64,000 nt of DNA from Bacteroidales bacterium (GCA_023229505.1 JALNZD010000011.1:27457-91456); one strand, 5' to 3'. Positions 19,042-27,337 are shown, counted from the stretch's first letter. Notes: generated by a model from the letters alone, not told the origin. Made by a program: numbers and translations.

Positions 19042-19278
19042 GTGATACACTACGATTGTAAATATTACCTTAACACAGATGTTTTTAAAGGCATTTGTAA
19101 AAGAGATAAAAGCAACATAAATGCCGACGATGAAGCATGTAATAATTTTGAAAAAGCACAGAAATGTAAACATTGTTCAAATTTTTTATTATACGGTAAC
19201 GATTGGGGAACATGCATGAGCAAATATGAAGCTTATCCGGAAATGAACGCAGTTACATGCAATGATTTTAAACAATAA
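19042..19278 (+). CDS. hpdC: 4-hydroxyphenylacetate decarboxylase, small iron-sulfur subunit (GTG start)
   Basis: The 78-aa partner of HpdB, which binds two [4Fe-4S] clusters and is needed for stability and activity in the clostridial enzymes. The start is a GTG at 19042; it places His3 and Cys6 where the family has its first ligands. Ligand candidates are H3, C6, C19 and C33 for the first cluster and C42, C45, C58 and C73 for the second, all in the expected order (KGIC, AQKCKHCSNF, WGTCM, AVTC). It lies 11 nt after hpdB and overlaps hpdA by 17 nt. Its presence separates this system from decarboxylases that lack a small subunit. Confidence 0.9.
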   Translation: MIHYDCKYYLNTDVFKGICKRDKSNINADDEACNNFEKAQKCKHCSNFLLYGNDWGTCMSKYEAYPEMNAVTCNDFKQ

Positions 19279-20206
19279 CCATTCCGATTCTAAAGGTTAT
19301 ATATTCGATATTCAGGGACTGTCAGTACATGATGGTCCCGGATGTCGAACATCAATATTTTTGAATGGATGCACCATGAATTGTTTTTGGTGTTCTAATC
19401 CGGAAGGCATCAATAGGAAACCTTCGCTATTGTATTTTTCTTCAAAATGCATTGCTTGCGGTAATTGCATAAGCAATTGCTCGCAAAATGCAATTAGAAT
19501 CGAAAATGAAAAACTTAAAATTTCCAGGCAACTTTGTGCTGTATGCGAAAAACAAAGTTGTATTGATGAGTGTTTTACCGATGCATTGAGATTAAGCGGA
19601 TATGAAATTACAGTTTCAAAGCTCTTTGAAATTATCCAGCGCGACAGACAATTTTGGGGCAGTGCAGGCGGAATAACATTAACAGGTGGAGAACCATTAT
19701 TGCAGATAGATTTTGTAAAAGAAATACTTTCTAAATGTCACCATGCCTATATTCACACTGCTATCGAGACCTGCGGTAATATTCCATGGAAAAACTTTCA
19801 AGCTGTTATTCCGTACATTGATTGGATTTTCTTCGACCTTAAACATCTTAATAGTCAGGAACACAAAAAGGCCACAAATGCCGGCAATTCACTGATTTTA
19901 GAAAATGCGAAACTACTTTCAAAAGAATTTGACGGAAGACTAGTATTTCGACTTCCATTAATTCCCGATTTTAACGATTCGAAAGAAGACATCGACTCAA
20001 TTATTTCATTTATTAAAAAAACAGGAAGAAATGAAATCAACATTTTGCCTTTACATCATTTAGGCAGGGAGAAGTATCCAATGCTTAATAATAATTATCT
20101 TGGGAGCAACTTTCCTATTCCGACAAATGAAAAATTAAGGGATATTGAAAAAGCATTTAAAGCATATGGTATTGATTGTTATATAGGTAGTGAAACTCCT
20201 TTTTAA
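19262..20206 (+). CDS. hpdA: Glycyl radical enzyme activase (radical SAM)
   Basis: A 314-aa radical SAM protein that should install the glycyl radical on HpdB using S-adenosylmethionine. The SAM-cluster cysteines are C37, C41 and C44 (GCTMNCFWC). A ferredoxin-like insert follows with C62, C65, C68, C72 and C91, C94, C99, C103, typical of the two auxiliary [4Fe-4S] clusters in this activase subclass. GGITLTGGEPLLQ is the SAM-binding motif. Its start overlaps the end of hpdC by 17 nt, implying translational coupling. No 4-hydroxyphenylacetate transporter or regulator lies beside the cluster. Confidence 0.93.
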   Translation: MILNNNHSDSKGYIFDIQGLSVHDGPGCRTSIFLNGCTMNCFWCSNPEGINRKPSLLYFSSKCIACGNCISNCSQNAIRIENEKLKISRQLCAVCEKQSCIDECFTDALRLSGYEITVSKLFEIIQRDRQFWGSAGGITLTGGEPLLQIDFVKEILSKCHHAYIHTAIETCGNIPWKNFQAVIPYIDWIFFDLKHLNSQEHKKATNAGNSLILENAKLLSKEFDGRLVFRLPLIPDFNDSKEDIDSIISFIKKTGRNEINILPLHHLGREKYPMLNNNYLGSNFPIPTNEKLRDIEKAFKAYGIDCYIGSETPF

Positions 20207-20314
20207 TGATATTTAGAAACAATGAACCATATATCCAAATGATTTCAATATTATTCTATATTTTTCTTACAGGTTTTCTCTTTAAGTTTTCCATAGCCAA
20301 CTATCTAATGATTT

Positions 20315-20346
20315 TTTGGATTTGCCATCTTTATATTATATTTTTG
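20315..20346 (+). promoter_or_regulatory. Putative promoter of the Cache gene
   Basis: TTTG (20315-20318) and TATTTTTG (20339-20346) are 20 nt apart, matching the Bacteroidota promoter pattern. A start near 20353 would give a 57-nt leader. It implies that the Cache gene is transcribed separately from hpdBCA. Confidence 0.45.
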
Positions 20347-20409
20347 TAAAAATGATAAAGAATATTGTTTTGCAACATTTTTAATAGCAACTATAAAAAA
20401 GGAGGAAAT

Positions 20410-20922
20410 ATGAAAAGGGCATTGATGACAGTTCTTGTGGTTCTTTCGAGTGTGGTCTCATTATGTCAGCTTGCGTGTGCACAGGCTGAAAAACCGGCAG
20501 GTTCGGCAGCACAGGATCTGCTGGTCAAGTGTGAGGTCGAAACAGCGGTCAGCATGCTTCAGGCAATTTTCACAAAATATCAACAGGGGGAAATGACCCT
20601 TGAGCAGGCAAAGAAACTTGGCGCCGACCTTTTGCGGGAACTTAGTTATGGTACCGGAGGATATTTCTGGGCCGATACGGAGGAAGGCGTTAATGTGGTT
20701 TTGTATGGCCGAAAGGATGTGGAGGGAAGAAACCGGCTTGAGGATAAGGATCAACAAGGCACGTTTTTCGTAAAGGAATTCCTTGCAAAAGGTAAAGCCG
20801 GTGGCGGATATGTCGAGTACTTGTTTCCAAGGGAGGGCCAGACTACGGCCCAACCTAAGCGATCATACGTACTCCTGTTCAAACCATTCGGATGGGTTGT
20901 CGGCAGCGGATACTATCTCTGA
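20410..20922 (+). CDS. Secreted single Cache-domain protein
   Basis: A 170-aa protein with a signal peptide (MKRALMTVL to CAQA) and one sCache_2 sensor domain. Typical segments are LGADLLRELSYGTGGYFWADT, VNVVLYGRKDVEGRN and LLFKPFGWVVGSGYYL at the end. In other proteins this domain binds small organic acids outside the membrane and is fused to a receptor; here nothing follows, so it is a stand-alone periplasmic or secreted binder. AAAAGGAGGAAAT just before the ATG at 20410 is an unusually strong Shine-Dalgarno. A longer frame from 20365 lacks support. Confidence 0.85.
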   Translation: MKRALMTVLVVLSSVVSLCQLACAQAEKPAGSAAQDLLVKCEVETAVSMLQAIFTKYQQGEMTLEQAKKLGADLLRELSYGTGGYFWADTEEGVNVVLYGRKDVEGRNRLEDKDQQGTFFVKEFLAKGKAGGGYVEYLFPREGQTTAQPKRSYVLLFKPFGWVVGSGYYL

Positions 20923-20928
20923 AAAATC

Positions 20929-21522
20929 CTATAAAACCTGATCAATCCGTAGATCATCAATCCAGAAAATGCCGGGTTTTAAAATGTTTAATTCAAACCT
21001 GATCGCATTCATCTTTTCAGGAATTTCATATTTATATTCATATAGCTGCCAATTGTCTATTGTTTCATCTGATTTGACTATCGTTTCATATTGCCCCGTT
21101 GAATAACCCACACCACCAATTCGTACATGAAAACCACTTCCATTATTTTTAACCCAGAAACTAATCTTATAAGATTCGTCTGGTTTAGCAGGGAATTCAT
21201 TGCAAAATCCGGGAGAATACCACCCACCAGCAGAAGAACATTCCCGGACTATGAATTTCAATGATTGCTTTCCCTCCTTGAATTCAATAGAATCAACAAT
21301 TATTTCAAAATCTCCTGTAGGAACCGTTTTTGGCGTGTAAAGGAGCCAATTTACAGGTAATCCTGACTTTGTAAATTCAAAGCTGCCATTCATTCCGGCC
21401 ATTTTATCTACAACTATTTCACTCATTTGATGAATGGCATAATCACAACTATTTATTATAATTATTACAGCAAGAGCCAATATATTGACTAGCTTATCGG
21501 ATCTGGAAATTGTTGATCTCAT
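20929..21522 (-). CDS. Lipoprotein with carbohydrate-binding-like domain
   Basis: A 197-aa protein with an N-terminal hydrophobic stretch and lipobox-like INSC-D. The rest resembles the jelly-roll fold of CBM4_9-type modules: SFEFTKSGLPVNW, EGKQSLKFIV, YKISFWVKNNG, and a final FWIDDLRIDQ. It may bind glycans or be a structural module of a lost enzyme. It is convergent with the Cache gene (6 nt apart) and transcribed toward it; it is not clearly part of the operon to its right. Confidence 0.55.
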   Translation of the reverse strand: MRSTISRSDKLVNILALAVIIIINSCDYAIHQMSEIVVDKMAGMNGSFEFTKSGLPVNWLLYTPKTVPTGDFEIIVDSIEFKEGKQSLKFIVRECSSAGGWYSPGFCNEFPAKPDESYKISFWVKNNGSGFHVRIGGVGYSTGQYETIVKSDETIDNWQLYEYKYEIPEKMNAIRFELNILKPGIFWIDDLRIDQVL

Positions 21523-21623
21523 CTTGTTAACATTTAATGGTTTTTGCTTTATAACATTATATCAAACAATTAATTTACTGTGACTTGTGTTTATTTGTCA
21601 TATCAAACTAATTTCAGAAAGAT

Positions 21624-22919
21624 TTACAAAACCACCTTCTCCGGCCAGGGATTATATTTTGAAGTGCCCCAGAGTTTGCTGATATAATCGATGGAGAAAA
21701 AATCTTCAAAAGCATGGATCCAATACGTGCCTTTATCGGACAAACAAATCTGATCGCTGCCATTTGTTAAATAACCTAGTCGCGACAGCATTTTAATCTG
21801 TTTCCCATATTTCTGGTCAAAACTTACACCAAACCGATCCTGGAAATCGCTTTTTCTGAATTTGGTTTCATAAATCCGCCAATACAGCCAACCTGCCATC
21901 TGCATTTCTTCAGACAGATCAAGTGACAAAGCAATTGGCGACTTTCCTTCATTGATAGCCTTAATGTACTCTGCAACATTAAACGTGTTTACATAGAAAA
22001 CATCTTTCAAATAAGAACCTCCGCTTGCCCCCAGCCCAAGGTACAGAGGCACGGTAACAGAACAATATTTAGCTATTCCTTTTTTCGTGAATGCCCATAC
22101 TGATGACCGCTCAAACCCGGAATCATAAAAGATATCCTCCAGAATTCCCAGTAATTTCCTGCGACGAAACATTGTAGCAATTGCATTTCCATTATTATTA
22201 GATTCTCTTCCCAGGCGTGTATAAGGAAATCTGAATAAGGGATAAGTCGCTACCTGGTGTATGCCCAGGTTCACCATATCATGGCCTGCTTGTTCAACCT
22301 CCGCAGCAGTCTGGCCGGGCAAATCAAACATATAATCGATATTCACACACTCGAAGTTTCTTCCCACTGCCCGCTCAACGCTTTTTTTCACTTCTGCAAC
22401 CGTGTAAGGCCTCTCAATGGACTTCAGATGCCGGTCCTGCAAGGCTTCAACGCCAATACTCAGATACCTGACACCCATCGCCTCTATTGCATCTAGATTT
22501 TTATGTGTCAGGTGATTCGGATGGCTTTCCATATGAACATGGCATTGCATATTAAAATGCTTGTAAATATGATCAATGATCTGCTCCATTCCATTTCCAA
22601 TCATCGTGGTTGGCGTGCCTCCTCCGATATAGAAACTGGTAACCGGTTTATTGCTTAGAAGGGGAATGTAGGAATCTATTTCTTTTATAAGGGCATTTTT
22701 ATAATTCCGGCACGATTCATACCTGAAAATCTCCTTATTATATGGACAATACGGACAAATTTGATTGCAGAACGGAATATGGAGATAAATACCGGCTTCC
22801 TGAATGTCCCTGATTTTTTCAGCCAGTAATTCTTGGGATGGAATATTGCGGTCAAAGATTACCTTGTCCTGCCCGGTGAAGTTTTTACTAATCCTATTTC
22901 TTAAATAATCAGTGATCAT
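21624..22919 (-). CDS. HemN/HemW-like radical SAM protein
   Basis: About 431 aa from the ATG at 22919. The radical SAM cluster cysteines are C51, C55 and C58 (FCNQICPYCPY), preceded by GIYLHIP, and followed by YIGGGTPT. The C-terminal part has the winged-helix HemN_C-like region (LSRLGYLTNG). The fourth Cys of true coproporphyrinogen dehydrogenase (CxC) is absent, so it is a HemW-like or non-haem family member. An upstream ATG at 22979 would overlap the previous gene by 44 nt; the 16-nt gap at 22919 is preferred. It is the last gene of a five-gene operon and may act with the other radical SAM protein. Confidence 0.75.
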   Translation of the reverse strand: MITDYLRNRISKNFTGQDKVIFDRNIPSQELLAEKIRDIQEAGIYLHIPFCNQICPYCPYNKEIFRYESCRNYKNALIKEIDSYIPLLSNKPVTSFYIGGGTPTTMIGNGMEQIIDHIYKHFNMQCHVHMESHPNHLTHKNLDAIEAMGVRYLSIGVEALQDRHLKSIERPYTVAEVKKSVERAVGRNFECVNIDYMFDLPGQTAAEVEQAGHDMVNLGIHQVATYPLFRFPYTRLGRESNNNGNAIATMFRRRKLLGILEDIFYDSGFERSSVWAFTKKGIAKYCSVTVPLYLGLGASGGSYLKDVFYVNTFNVAEYIKAINEGKSPIALSLDLSEEMQMAGWLYWRIYETKFRKSDFQDRFGVSFDQKYGKQIKMLSRLGYLTNGSDQICLSDKGTYWIHAFEDFFSIDYISKLWGTSKYNPWPEKVVL

Positions 22920-22935
22920 AGCGTGAGATCGTTTA

Positions 22936-23535
22936 TTAATTATCAGGCAATGATGACCAGCTACAGTGTTCAAGGGCATATTCCGAAAACAGGTACATGA
23001 AGTTTATTGCTTCTTTTTTCACCCTGTTCAGATATACTTTTGTTAAAGATGATTCTGCAAGCCTGCATTGCTGATAGTATTCCACTATAACATATTCCTC
23101 CTGCTTTTTAACCTGGTAAAAACCTGAAGACGAAATCAGCCGGGGCATTATCGTTTGGTTATTCTGACTTGATACCAGGGTAAAATCCACTCTTTGTTTT
23201 TCTTCATCAAGTTTCCTGTACCAAACTGTCGTATTTTCAAAAAAGATAAATTTCTGATAGGTATAACTGATTTGGTTCCAGTTACTGCCCTGGTCAATTA
23301 ACACGACTTCTTTTGCATCCATTGCCAGTGAGCGAATATGTTCATAGTTAAAAGATATTTCAAGTAGACATTTCGGGTTAGCATTTATCTTGAAGCTGCT
23401 ATAAAATGAGTAGCTGGAGTCGGTTTGGGTATATATGTATTTAATATCAATTTCTTCTTCCGCAAAGGCCATTAAAGGTATTAATGCAGAAAAGAGTGCT
23501 AATGCAAAACTTATTATATTTTTCCCATGCATCAT
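22936..23535 (-). CDS. Secreted SRPBCC/START-like protein
   Basis: About 199 aa from the tandem ATGs at 23535; the frame extends to a TTG at 23547. The signal peptide (FALALFSALIPLMAFAEEE) sends it to the periplasm. The mature part shows the pattern of lipid- or ligand-binding START/SRPBCC proteins: YSFYSSFKINANPK, a strand-rich centre and a long C-terminal helix (TKVYLNRVKKEAINFMYLF). The assignment rests on overall pattern, not a signature motif. It lies 28 nt after the radical SAM gene and before the HemN-like gene, suggesting ligand binding for the pathway's product or substrate. Confidence 0.55.
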   Translation of the reverse strand: MMHGKNIISFALALFSALIPLMAFAEEEIDIKYIYTQTDSSYSFYSSFKINANPKCLLEISFNYEHIRSLAMDAKEVVLIDQGSNWNQISYTYQKFIFFENTTVWYRKLDEEKQRVDFTLVSSQNNQTIMPRLISSSGFYQVKKQEEYVIVEYYQQCRLAESSLTKVYLNRVKKEAINFMYLFSEYALEHCSWSSLPDN

Positions 23536-23563
23536 CAATATTGTCAAAGCCCGTTTTTAAAAT

Positions 23564-24442
23564 TTAAAAATATTTCAGTGCATTAACTATAGCGCCGGGT
23601 TTAAGTTTAAGCGTCTGATCAATTTCTGCGTAACTTAAATAACCGCAATCTTCACATACTTCACCATTATTGTTTTCCCTGCAACAGGTATAATAATTAC
23701 CATCCTCATAGACGCTGCATATATCCAGGTTTTTCTTCCAGTTGTTTCTGATTGCAGATTTAAGTCCGGCAGAAGAATTTAGTATGTTATATTTACCTTT
23801 CAGTTTCAGCAGGTTCACTAAAATTTCATTTTTTGCCTCCATATCAAGGTAAAGCTCATCATATCCGTAGTAAGGTGTATGGAAGTAAAAGAATGTGCCT
23901 TTGATTTGTGGGAACCTGCTTACATATTCACAAAAACCAGCTATATCTTCTTTATTTACTGAATTTATCGTATAGTTGATATAAATCGAAGGATGATTTG
24001 ATTGCTGAATATTGTCCATTATTTTATCAAAGGATTTCCCCCTCAATGTGTCATGTGTATCATGCAGTCCGTCGACGCTCACAAAAATTGTATTAGCACC
24101 CGATTCTATTGGTCGTGTGCCATTGGTATAAATAATAACTGAATAATATCCCTTCTTTTTCGCATAGTCAACAATGTCTTCCATGTTGTAAGAATGATCA
24201 TACCATATCATTGGTTCCCCGCCCTCTAAATAAAGGCAACGCCCTCCTTCAGCATAAAAAGTATCAATGACCTGAACCGATTCGTCAAAACTCATGGTTG
24301 CCGGCGGACGATCAATCACAGTGCAATGACGGCACCGAAGGTTACATTTATTATGAAGTACAAGGCCGCATATCAGCGGGTTTGCCTTTCCCCTCAGCCA
24401 ATAATTTGCCAGATATTTTATTCCAAAGATGACTTGTTTCAT
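23564..24442 (-). CDS. Radical SAM protein of unknown function
   Basis: A 292-aa radical SAM enzyme. Cluster cysteines are C33, C37 and C40 (NKCNLRCRHC), followed by YLEGGEPM for SAM binding and FVSVDGLHDTHD, a typical core strand. A C-terminal cysteine group (DICSVYEDGNYYTCC, then GEVCEDCGY) looks able to hold an auxiliary iron-sulfur cluster, like SPASM-type enzymes. Its start overlaps the SDR stop by 4 nt (ATGA), so the two are translationally coupled. It might modify a peptide, sugar or lipid; no small precursor peptide was noticed nearby. Confidence 0.75.
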   Translation of the reverse strand: MKQVIFGIKYLANYWLRGKANPLICGLVLHNKCNLRCRHCTVIDRPPATMSFDESVQVIDTFYAEGGRCLYLEGGEPMIWYDHSYNMEDIVDYAKKKGYYSVIIYTNGTRPIESGANTIFVSVDGLHDTHDTLRGKSFDKIMDNIQQSNHPSIYINYTINSVNKEDIAGFCEYVSRFPQIKGTFFYFHTPYYGYDELYLDMEAKNEILVNLLKLKGKYNILNSSAGLKSAIRNNWKKNLDICSVYEDGNYYTCCRENNNGEVCEDCGYLSYAEIDQTLKLKPGAIVNALKYF

Positions 24443-25206
24443 AAGTGGTTATTTTTCATTCCTGTCAGCCGGGTAACGAGATTTCGCGGGATAAACCGAA
24501 TTAGAAATACCTGGATCTTATTAGTCGTTCCGGGTATTACGACTCTTTTACCTTTCATTAAGGCTTCATATCCGATTTTAGCGACCCTGGAAGCATCCAT
24601 TACAGGAAAGAAGAAAGATTTCCTCCTCTTGGTAAAATCCTGAAAAGCCGTTTTAGTCCCACCAGGGCATAAAGCCGTAACAGTAACTCCTGAACCTTGC
24701 ACTTCTTCGGCAACAGCTTCTGAGAAACTCATTACAAAGTTCTTTGCTGCGCAATAAACGGCATTATATGGACCAGGCACAAATGAACCTGTTGAACCAA
24801 TATTTAGTATCCTTCCCTTTCCCTGTTCTAACATACCAGGAAGAAACAATTTTGTAAGCTGGCTGTGAGTTATGCATTGCAATTGAATCATTTTCTGCTC
24901 ATCTTCCCAGGACGTTTTGGAAAAAGCGCCTTTTACATAAAAGCCTGCATTATTAACCAGGTAATCTACAGAAATTGATTTCTCCAGAACGAGTCGGAAA
25001 ATTTCTCCGGCAGCATCGGGATGACTTAAATCGATGGGAATAATACAGACATGAATCTTATAATTATTTATCAAGCTATCAGCTAATTGAGCTAATTTGT
25101 TTTCCTGCCTGGCGACAAGAATCAGATTATGCCCGTTTTTAGCGAATAGCAGGGCTAATTCATAACCAATGCCTTTGGAAGCTCCGGTGATCAGAGCATA
25201 ATTCAT
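24439..25206 (-). CDS. Short-chain dehydrogenase/reductase
   Basis: A 255-aa classical SDR. TGASKGIG (residues 7-14) binds NAD(P), NNAG stabilises the fold, and the catalytic Ser, Tyr and Lys lie in NIGSTGS and YCAAK. The product resembles DltE/YdfG-like reductases that act on lipid or keto substrates. Its ATG overlaps the stop of the upstream frameshifted gene by 4 nt (ATGA), and its stop overlaps the radical SAM start by 4 nt. It is therefore in a tightly coupled operon. Substrate unknown. Confidence 0.88.
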   Translation of the reverse strand: MNYALITGASKGIGYELALLFAKNGHNLILVARQENKLAQLADSLINNYKIHVCIIPIDLSHPDAAGEIFRLVLEKSISVDYLVNNAGFYVKGAFSKTSWEDEQKMIQLQCITHSQLTKLFLPGMLEQGKGRILNIGSTGSFVPGPYNAVYCAAKNFVMSFSEAVAEEVQGSGVTVTALCPGGTKTAFQDFTKRRKSFFFPVMDASRVAKIGYEALMKGKRVVIPGTTNKIQVFLIRFIPRNLVTRLTGMKNNHL

Positions 25207-25534
25207 TTCTCATTTCTCATTTTGCTGTTATCTTTTCTTAAATACCAACTAATAATAAAGAATGAACTGAGTATCACCAACACTATTGTTAATAGAAAAG
25301 TGACTAAAAAGAAGTTAGGTGTCCCGAAATTAAAGAAACACAAATACACCAAACAAAATAGCAGCAATCAGACTAACAGGGATGCTATATATAAAAGACA
25401 TTAAAGGGTTGTAAACCAGAACTATAGTCCAATAAATATCCTATGATTGTTAATAATAAGCCGTAGATACTTCCGGCAATCGCAGCAAGCCACATGCCTG
25501 TGCGAGTAATGGTTTTTAGTTTATATTCATTCAT
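25203..25534 (-). pseudogene. Small polytopic membrane protein with two frameshifts
   Basis: Three overlapping frames join into one about 110-aa membrane protein. It starts at the ATG at 25534 (MNEYKLKTITRTGMWLA, then hydrophobic GLLLTIIG). Near 25430-25440 the frame must shift by +1, giving WTIVLVYNPLMSFIYS and a hydrophobic run. Near 25330-25340, in a TTTCTTT tract, another +1 shift gives FFNFGTPNFFLV and a final helix, ending KMRNEK. The stop (25203-25205) overlaps the SDR start as ATGA, the same coupling as downstream, which supports one original gene. Either real decay or two assembly indels in T-rich runs. Function unknown. Confidence 0.6.
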
Positions 25535-25570
25535 AATTTTCGATTTTATAGGATGCGCTTCCGGCACGTT

Positions 25571-26899
25571 TTAATTCCTGATACAACGAACAGAAAAACC
25601 TATAGTACCATCTCCACCCGTATACCTCTGGATCATGGCCTGATTCCAGTCCATATTGCGGTAGAATTTCTGTAATGGATGAGAACTCCAGAAATAAGCT
25701 TTATATCCAATGCCCCAGAAAGCATTCTGAACAAAATATCCTCCGGGAAGAGCTGTAAAACCGAAAGCGTCTGTTGCTCCCGTATTCGGATACACCCAGT
25801 ATGTTGTACCCGTTTGCTTGAGATTTCCGCCTGCATTGGTGCCTCTCCAACTATTAATTCCCCACACCGGATCCCCTATTTCATATCCGCTGTCTGCGGC
25901 GCCTTCCAGTATCTGCCATTCCAGATCGCCTGGTACGTGAAAACCTTCCGGACAGATACCCTGCCCTTCATCTTCATTGGTATACTTCATCATTTCATCC
26001 CAGAAATACAAACCTCCCGCAATATTGCAGTAATAATCATCATCCCCCATACAGTATTTTTCGATGATGTCGTTGTCAGTCTGAACCTGCGTGGACGGGA
26101 TCATTATCCCCGCGTTCATGTTCTCTCTGATCCAGCACTGGCTAAATATCTGGATGGTATGATACCATTGTCCGTCATAATATACCGAATCCACACCCGG
26201 ACAGGGAATATTCGTGGCAAATTGAAATACATAGTCCTGGCTTGTTTCCGGGGAATCAAGGAATCCGGATTCCAGAGTATCAGCGTAACCGATAAACATT
26301 AGCTCATCACCCGGGCTGAATGGAAACTCCTGGATAGCAGGACTGCTTTTTAAGGGAGTATCATTATTACCACTTCCCATATACTCCAGCGAGCAAGGCC
26401 TGCCGGAACCCGAACCGGTATTCAGGATCTTTATGGTTTTGCTGATACCTTCCCAACTGGCGGTGAAAAAATTAAGCTTTTCGCCTGTCGGTTCAAACTG
26501 GAATGTGTGATAACCCTTCTCCAGCATTCTTTCTGAAGTAATGAGCCGGTGACCAAGGACATCTGTAACGGTCAAACTGACTTTGTCCTTTTCCGGGACG
26601 TACACGCCGATAGTGGTTCGGTTTGCCACAGGGTTCGGAAAGTTCTGCGTCACCCTGAACTCATTGAGCAGATCCGGTTTTTCGTTGATGCCAACATAGT
26701 TCAAAACGAGCACCGTGTCAGGATAATATAAAATTGTATCTCCTCCCTGGGTGAGGTTCTTCACTTTGATGTTGCTTAATTGAAAATATGAAGTGTCGTT
26801 GACACTTGTGAAGGTCAATTCAATAGCCGGCCTTTGCCCGTAAGAATTTGCAATACAAGCAAATGCCACTAGTATTAGAATGCATGTAAGCTTTTTCAT
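25571..26899 (-). CDS. Secreted FISUMP-domain protein with an internal sorting-like module
   Basis: A 442-aa protein with a signal peptide (ending NSYGQ). At residues 75-165, FRVTQNFPNPVANRTTIGVY and the following strands look exactly like a T9SS type A sorting domain/FlgD-like module, but it lies inside the protein. The C-terminal 200 residues are a FISUMP domain: GLYFWDEMMKY, GICPEGFHVPGDLEW, GFTALPGG, and a final TIGFSVRCIRN. FISUMP proteins are abundant, little-studied surface or lipoproteins in Bacteroidota and Fibrobacter. Two more lie at 62.3-63.8 kb. The module order suggests a fused or rearranged gene. Confidence 0.8.
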   Translation of the reverse strand: MKKLTCILILVAFACIANSYGQRPAIELTFTSVNDTSYFQLSNIKVKNLTQGGDTILYYPDTVLVLNYVGINEKPDLLNEFRVTQNFPNPVANRTTIGVYVPEKDKVSLTVTDVLGHRLITSERMLEKGYHTFQFEPTGEKLNFFTASWEGISKTIKILNTGSGSGRPCSLEYMGSGNNDTPLKSSPAIQEFPFSPGDELMFIGYADTLESGFLDSPETSQDYVFQFATNIPCPGVDSVYYDGQWYHTIQIFSQCWIRENMNAGIMIPSTQVQTDNDIIEKYCMGDDDYYCNIAGGLYFWDEMMKYTNEDEGQGICPEGFHVPGDLEWQILEGAADSGYEIGDPVWGINSWRGTNAGGNLKQTGTTYWVYPNTGATDAFGFTALPGGYFVQNAFWGIGYKAYFWSSHPLQKFYRNMDWNQAMIQRYTGGDGTIGFSVRCIRN

Positions 26900-26932
26900 G
26901 TTATTAAGGTTAATAAATTAAAAAAAATGTTT

Positions 26933-27337
26933 TTATCTCATCACAAACGGAACAATGATGGCTATAATACCGGTACATACAACTACCATGATAAACAGGT
27001 TATACCTCACGCTGTAACTGCTGAGCAACGATTCATCGTAATATTTGTCGACCTTCTGGTCTTTGTACATGGTAATTAAACCTTTTAACAGTTTTGTCCG
27101 CGTCTGTTTTCCTTTCAGTAAACCGAAAATGGCTACAATGTTGATCAGGATGACCAACCCGACAAAAATGAACATCACCATCACTATGGTATCATCCGTT
27201 CGTGATTTTTCCACCATACCCGCATTGACAGCAAGGGTAATCAGGTTCAGAGCAATAGATGAAAGGATAAAAATGATATCCGTTTTCGCACTCTGCTGCA
27301 GCTCAGAGATGATGTGCTTGTGTACATGTTCTAACAT
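26933..27337 (-). CDS. Small inner-membrane protein, unknown
   Basis: A 134-aa protein with three predicted membrane helices at about residues 20-42, 52-74 and 112-133. The loop between the second and third is charged (KGKQTRTKLLKGLITMYKDQ). AGGAGG, about 8 nt before the ATG at 27337, is a good ribosome binding site. It lies between the FISUMP and TPR genes on the same strand but with gaps of 33 and 93 nt. I recognise no family. Confidence 0.6.
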   Translation of the reverse strand: MLEHVHKHIISELQQSAKTDIIFILSSIALNLITLAVNAGMVEKSRTDDTIVMVMFIFVGLVILINIVAIFGLLKGKQTRTKLLKGLITMYKDQKVDKYYDESLLSSYSVRYNLFIMVVVCTGIIAIIVPFVMR

